In this document: positions 63,034 to 64,000 of the stretch, one piece after another
Layout of the letters: each line of letters starts with the position of its first letter
How positions within the stretch are numbered: the stretch's first letter is position 1
From: Flavobacterium sp. W4I14
GTDB taxonomy: Bacteria > Bacteroidota > Bacteroidia > Sphingobacteriales > Sphingobacteriaceae
Reading direction: 5' to 3'
DNA length: 64,000 nucleotides
Assembly (NCBI GenBank): GCA_030817875.1
Contig: JAUSZU010000001.1
Coordinates: forward strand, 3,534,001-3,598,000
Notes under the pieces: model-generated
The model's input: only the letters and a program-made list of their open reading frames with translations
The model's database searches: none
What the model was told of the DNA's origin: nothing
Translations under genes and position numbers: made by a program

Positions 63034-64000
63034 TTAAAGCCTTCTGTCGGCCATTATCCTTTTGCCCCTAACAATAATTTTTTTCGCTTGCCTGTCCAGC
63101 GAGAGGTTCCTGCCGACCGAACTTTCCTTTTCGTGGTTTACATGGTAGGCCTTAACCACCTCTTTATAGCTGAGCAGTCCTACAAAAGCGTTTTCACCCT
63201 TACCGCTAAATACCATCAGAAAATCGTTCTCATTTTGAGACATCTGTTCTACTGCTTTTTTTAAGTAGTCGTTACTTCTAACCCGGCCATTTACAGGCTT
63301 GGTAATTGCCATGATTTCTTTTGCTGTATCTAGTGAAGGCAGGAAAAGATCCAGCATAGAAATCGTTCCCAGGCAATCCCCTTTAGGCTCTTTAACCGCA
63401 TACTGGTTCTCCACCGGAGGATTTTTCGCAAAATATTCTCTTACCTCAGCAATGGTGTTATAAGGGCTGATAAACACCTGATCATGGTCCATTACCTCCG
63501 AAACCCGTAGTTTTAACAATAGGTCAGGCTCATAGCTGTCAGGTGCATGTACCCCCCTGCGCGCAATCTTTTCTGTCATGATGGTGTTTTTCATAAAAAA
63601 CACAGAAATCAGATATGCTCCGGAGCATGCACCCAGAAGCGGAAGCAGTCCATGGATTTGATGGGTAGATTCGAGCGCGAAAAGGATACTGGTAAGATAG
63701 GCTCTCGAGGCCCCTGCAAACATAGCAGACATTCCTACCAGTGCCGACATTGGTATACTGATATCAAGCCCCGGAAAAAAGGAATGCAATAGGTATCCCA
63801 TCGCAGCACCGCTGGCTCCGCCAATGGTCATCAATGGTGCCAGTGTCCCTCCCGAGGTTCCACTGCCCAGGGCAATGGCCCAGGAAATAAATTTAAAGAG
63901 GCATAAGGAAAGGATAACCGAAATGGAAAGCTGTCCGCTTAAGAGCGAAATAATATTATCATATCCCACTCCGAGGGTACGGGGTGCGAAGTAACCGACT
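63034..64000 (-). CDS. ClC-family chloride channel with CBS domains, N-terminus cut by the window edge
   Basis: The frame stays open through the right end: upstream of the GTG at 63,969 the codons read GYFAPRTLGV, clearly channel sequence, so the gene begins beyond 64,000. The visible 320 residues hold the last transmembrane helices with the selectivity motif GSGTSGGTLAP and GMSAMFAGASRAYLTSILFALE, then a cytoplasmic pair of CBS domains (MDHDQVFISPYNTIAEVREYF and AITKPVNGRVRSNDYLKKAV). CBS pairs bind adenine nucleotides in such channels. The C-terminal end is basic. Confidence 0.92.
   Translation of the reverse strand, partial: VGYFAPRTLGVGYDNIISLLSGQLSISVILSLCLFKFISWAIALGSGTSGGTLAPLMTIGGASGAAMGYLLHSFFPGLDISIPMSALVGMSAMFAGASRAYLTSILFALESTHQIHGLLPLLGACSGAYLISVFFMKNTIMTEKIARRGVHAPDSYEPDLLLKLRVSEVMDHDQVFISPYNTIAEVREYFAKNPPVENQYAVKEPKGDCLGTISMLDLFLPSLDTAKEIMAITKPVNGRVRSNDYLKKAVEQMSQNENDFLMVFSGKGENAFVGLLSYKEVVKAYHVNHEKESSVGRNLSLDRQAKKIIVRGKRIMADRRL

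Noticed and set aside
1..64000. CRISPR arrays, rRNA or tRNA genes
   Set aside because: No regularly spaced repeat with unique spacers, no rRNA-like blocks and no tRNA cloverleaf with CCA end was seen on either strand by eye.

Overview
The window looks like chromosomal DNA of a Sphingobacteriaceae bacterium (Bacteroidota), most like Pedobacter. The grounds are low GC, exact TAnnTTTG promoter -7 boxes (upstream of gap, with a TTTG 17 bases further up), almost no Shine-Dalgarno sites, frequent TTG/GTG starts, a TonB receptor with an N-terminal carboxypeptidase-regulatory domain, and intergenic repeats of the 'GTCATCCTGAGCGTAGTCGAAG' type. The genus is inferred from these traits; no database search was possible.

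Left part (1-18,100), mostly housekeeping: a cut-off membrane protein, a TonB siderophore-type receptor, a DUF1080 protein, an AhpD-like protein, an HD-domain protein, two unknown proteins, a GNAT-pgk operon, two tandem PqiA-like membrane proteins, a DoxX-like protein, gap, a WecA/MraY-type initiating sugar-phosphate transferase and a family 2 glycosyltransferase. The spacers at 9,156-10,132 and 14,705-15,958 hold two nested non-coding repeat families.

Substrate island (18,208-21,276): four small secreted proteins, each with a signal peptide, an early Gly-Cys, and a C-terminal tail made of Cys + [P/N]LD + one hydrophobic span + a basic cluster. Each has its own TAnnTTTG box. This is the layout of an exosortase-sorted protein, in a form that is not PEP-CTERM.

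Polysaccharide locus (21,634-58,418): about 35 genes, all on the plus strand, many overlapping by a few bases, closed by a strong terminator at 58,445. In order: outer-membrane export lipoprotein (Wza-like), Wzc-like tyrosine autokinase, UpxY/RfaH-type antiterminator, asparagine-synthase-like amidotransferase, glycosyltransferase, ABC exporter (Wzm/Wzt). Then comes a long AT-rich, strain-variable-looking stretch of glycosyltransferases, methyltransferases, a sugar aminotransferase and an acyltransferase. The right end has a Wzy-like polymerase/ligase, more glycosyltransferases, a second acyltransferase, an exosortase (C100/R141/H163) and a WcaF-like acetyltransferase. No Wzx flippase is seen.

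The most interesting reading is that the exosortase and polysaccharide machinery at 21.6-58.4 kb process the four CPLD-tailed proteins encoded beside it, perhaps joining them to the glycan or the cell surface. The right end (58,598-64,000) returns to ordinary genes: a membrane protein, peptidase E, an MFS transporter, three unknown proteins and a ClC channel cut by the window edge.
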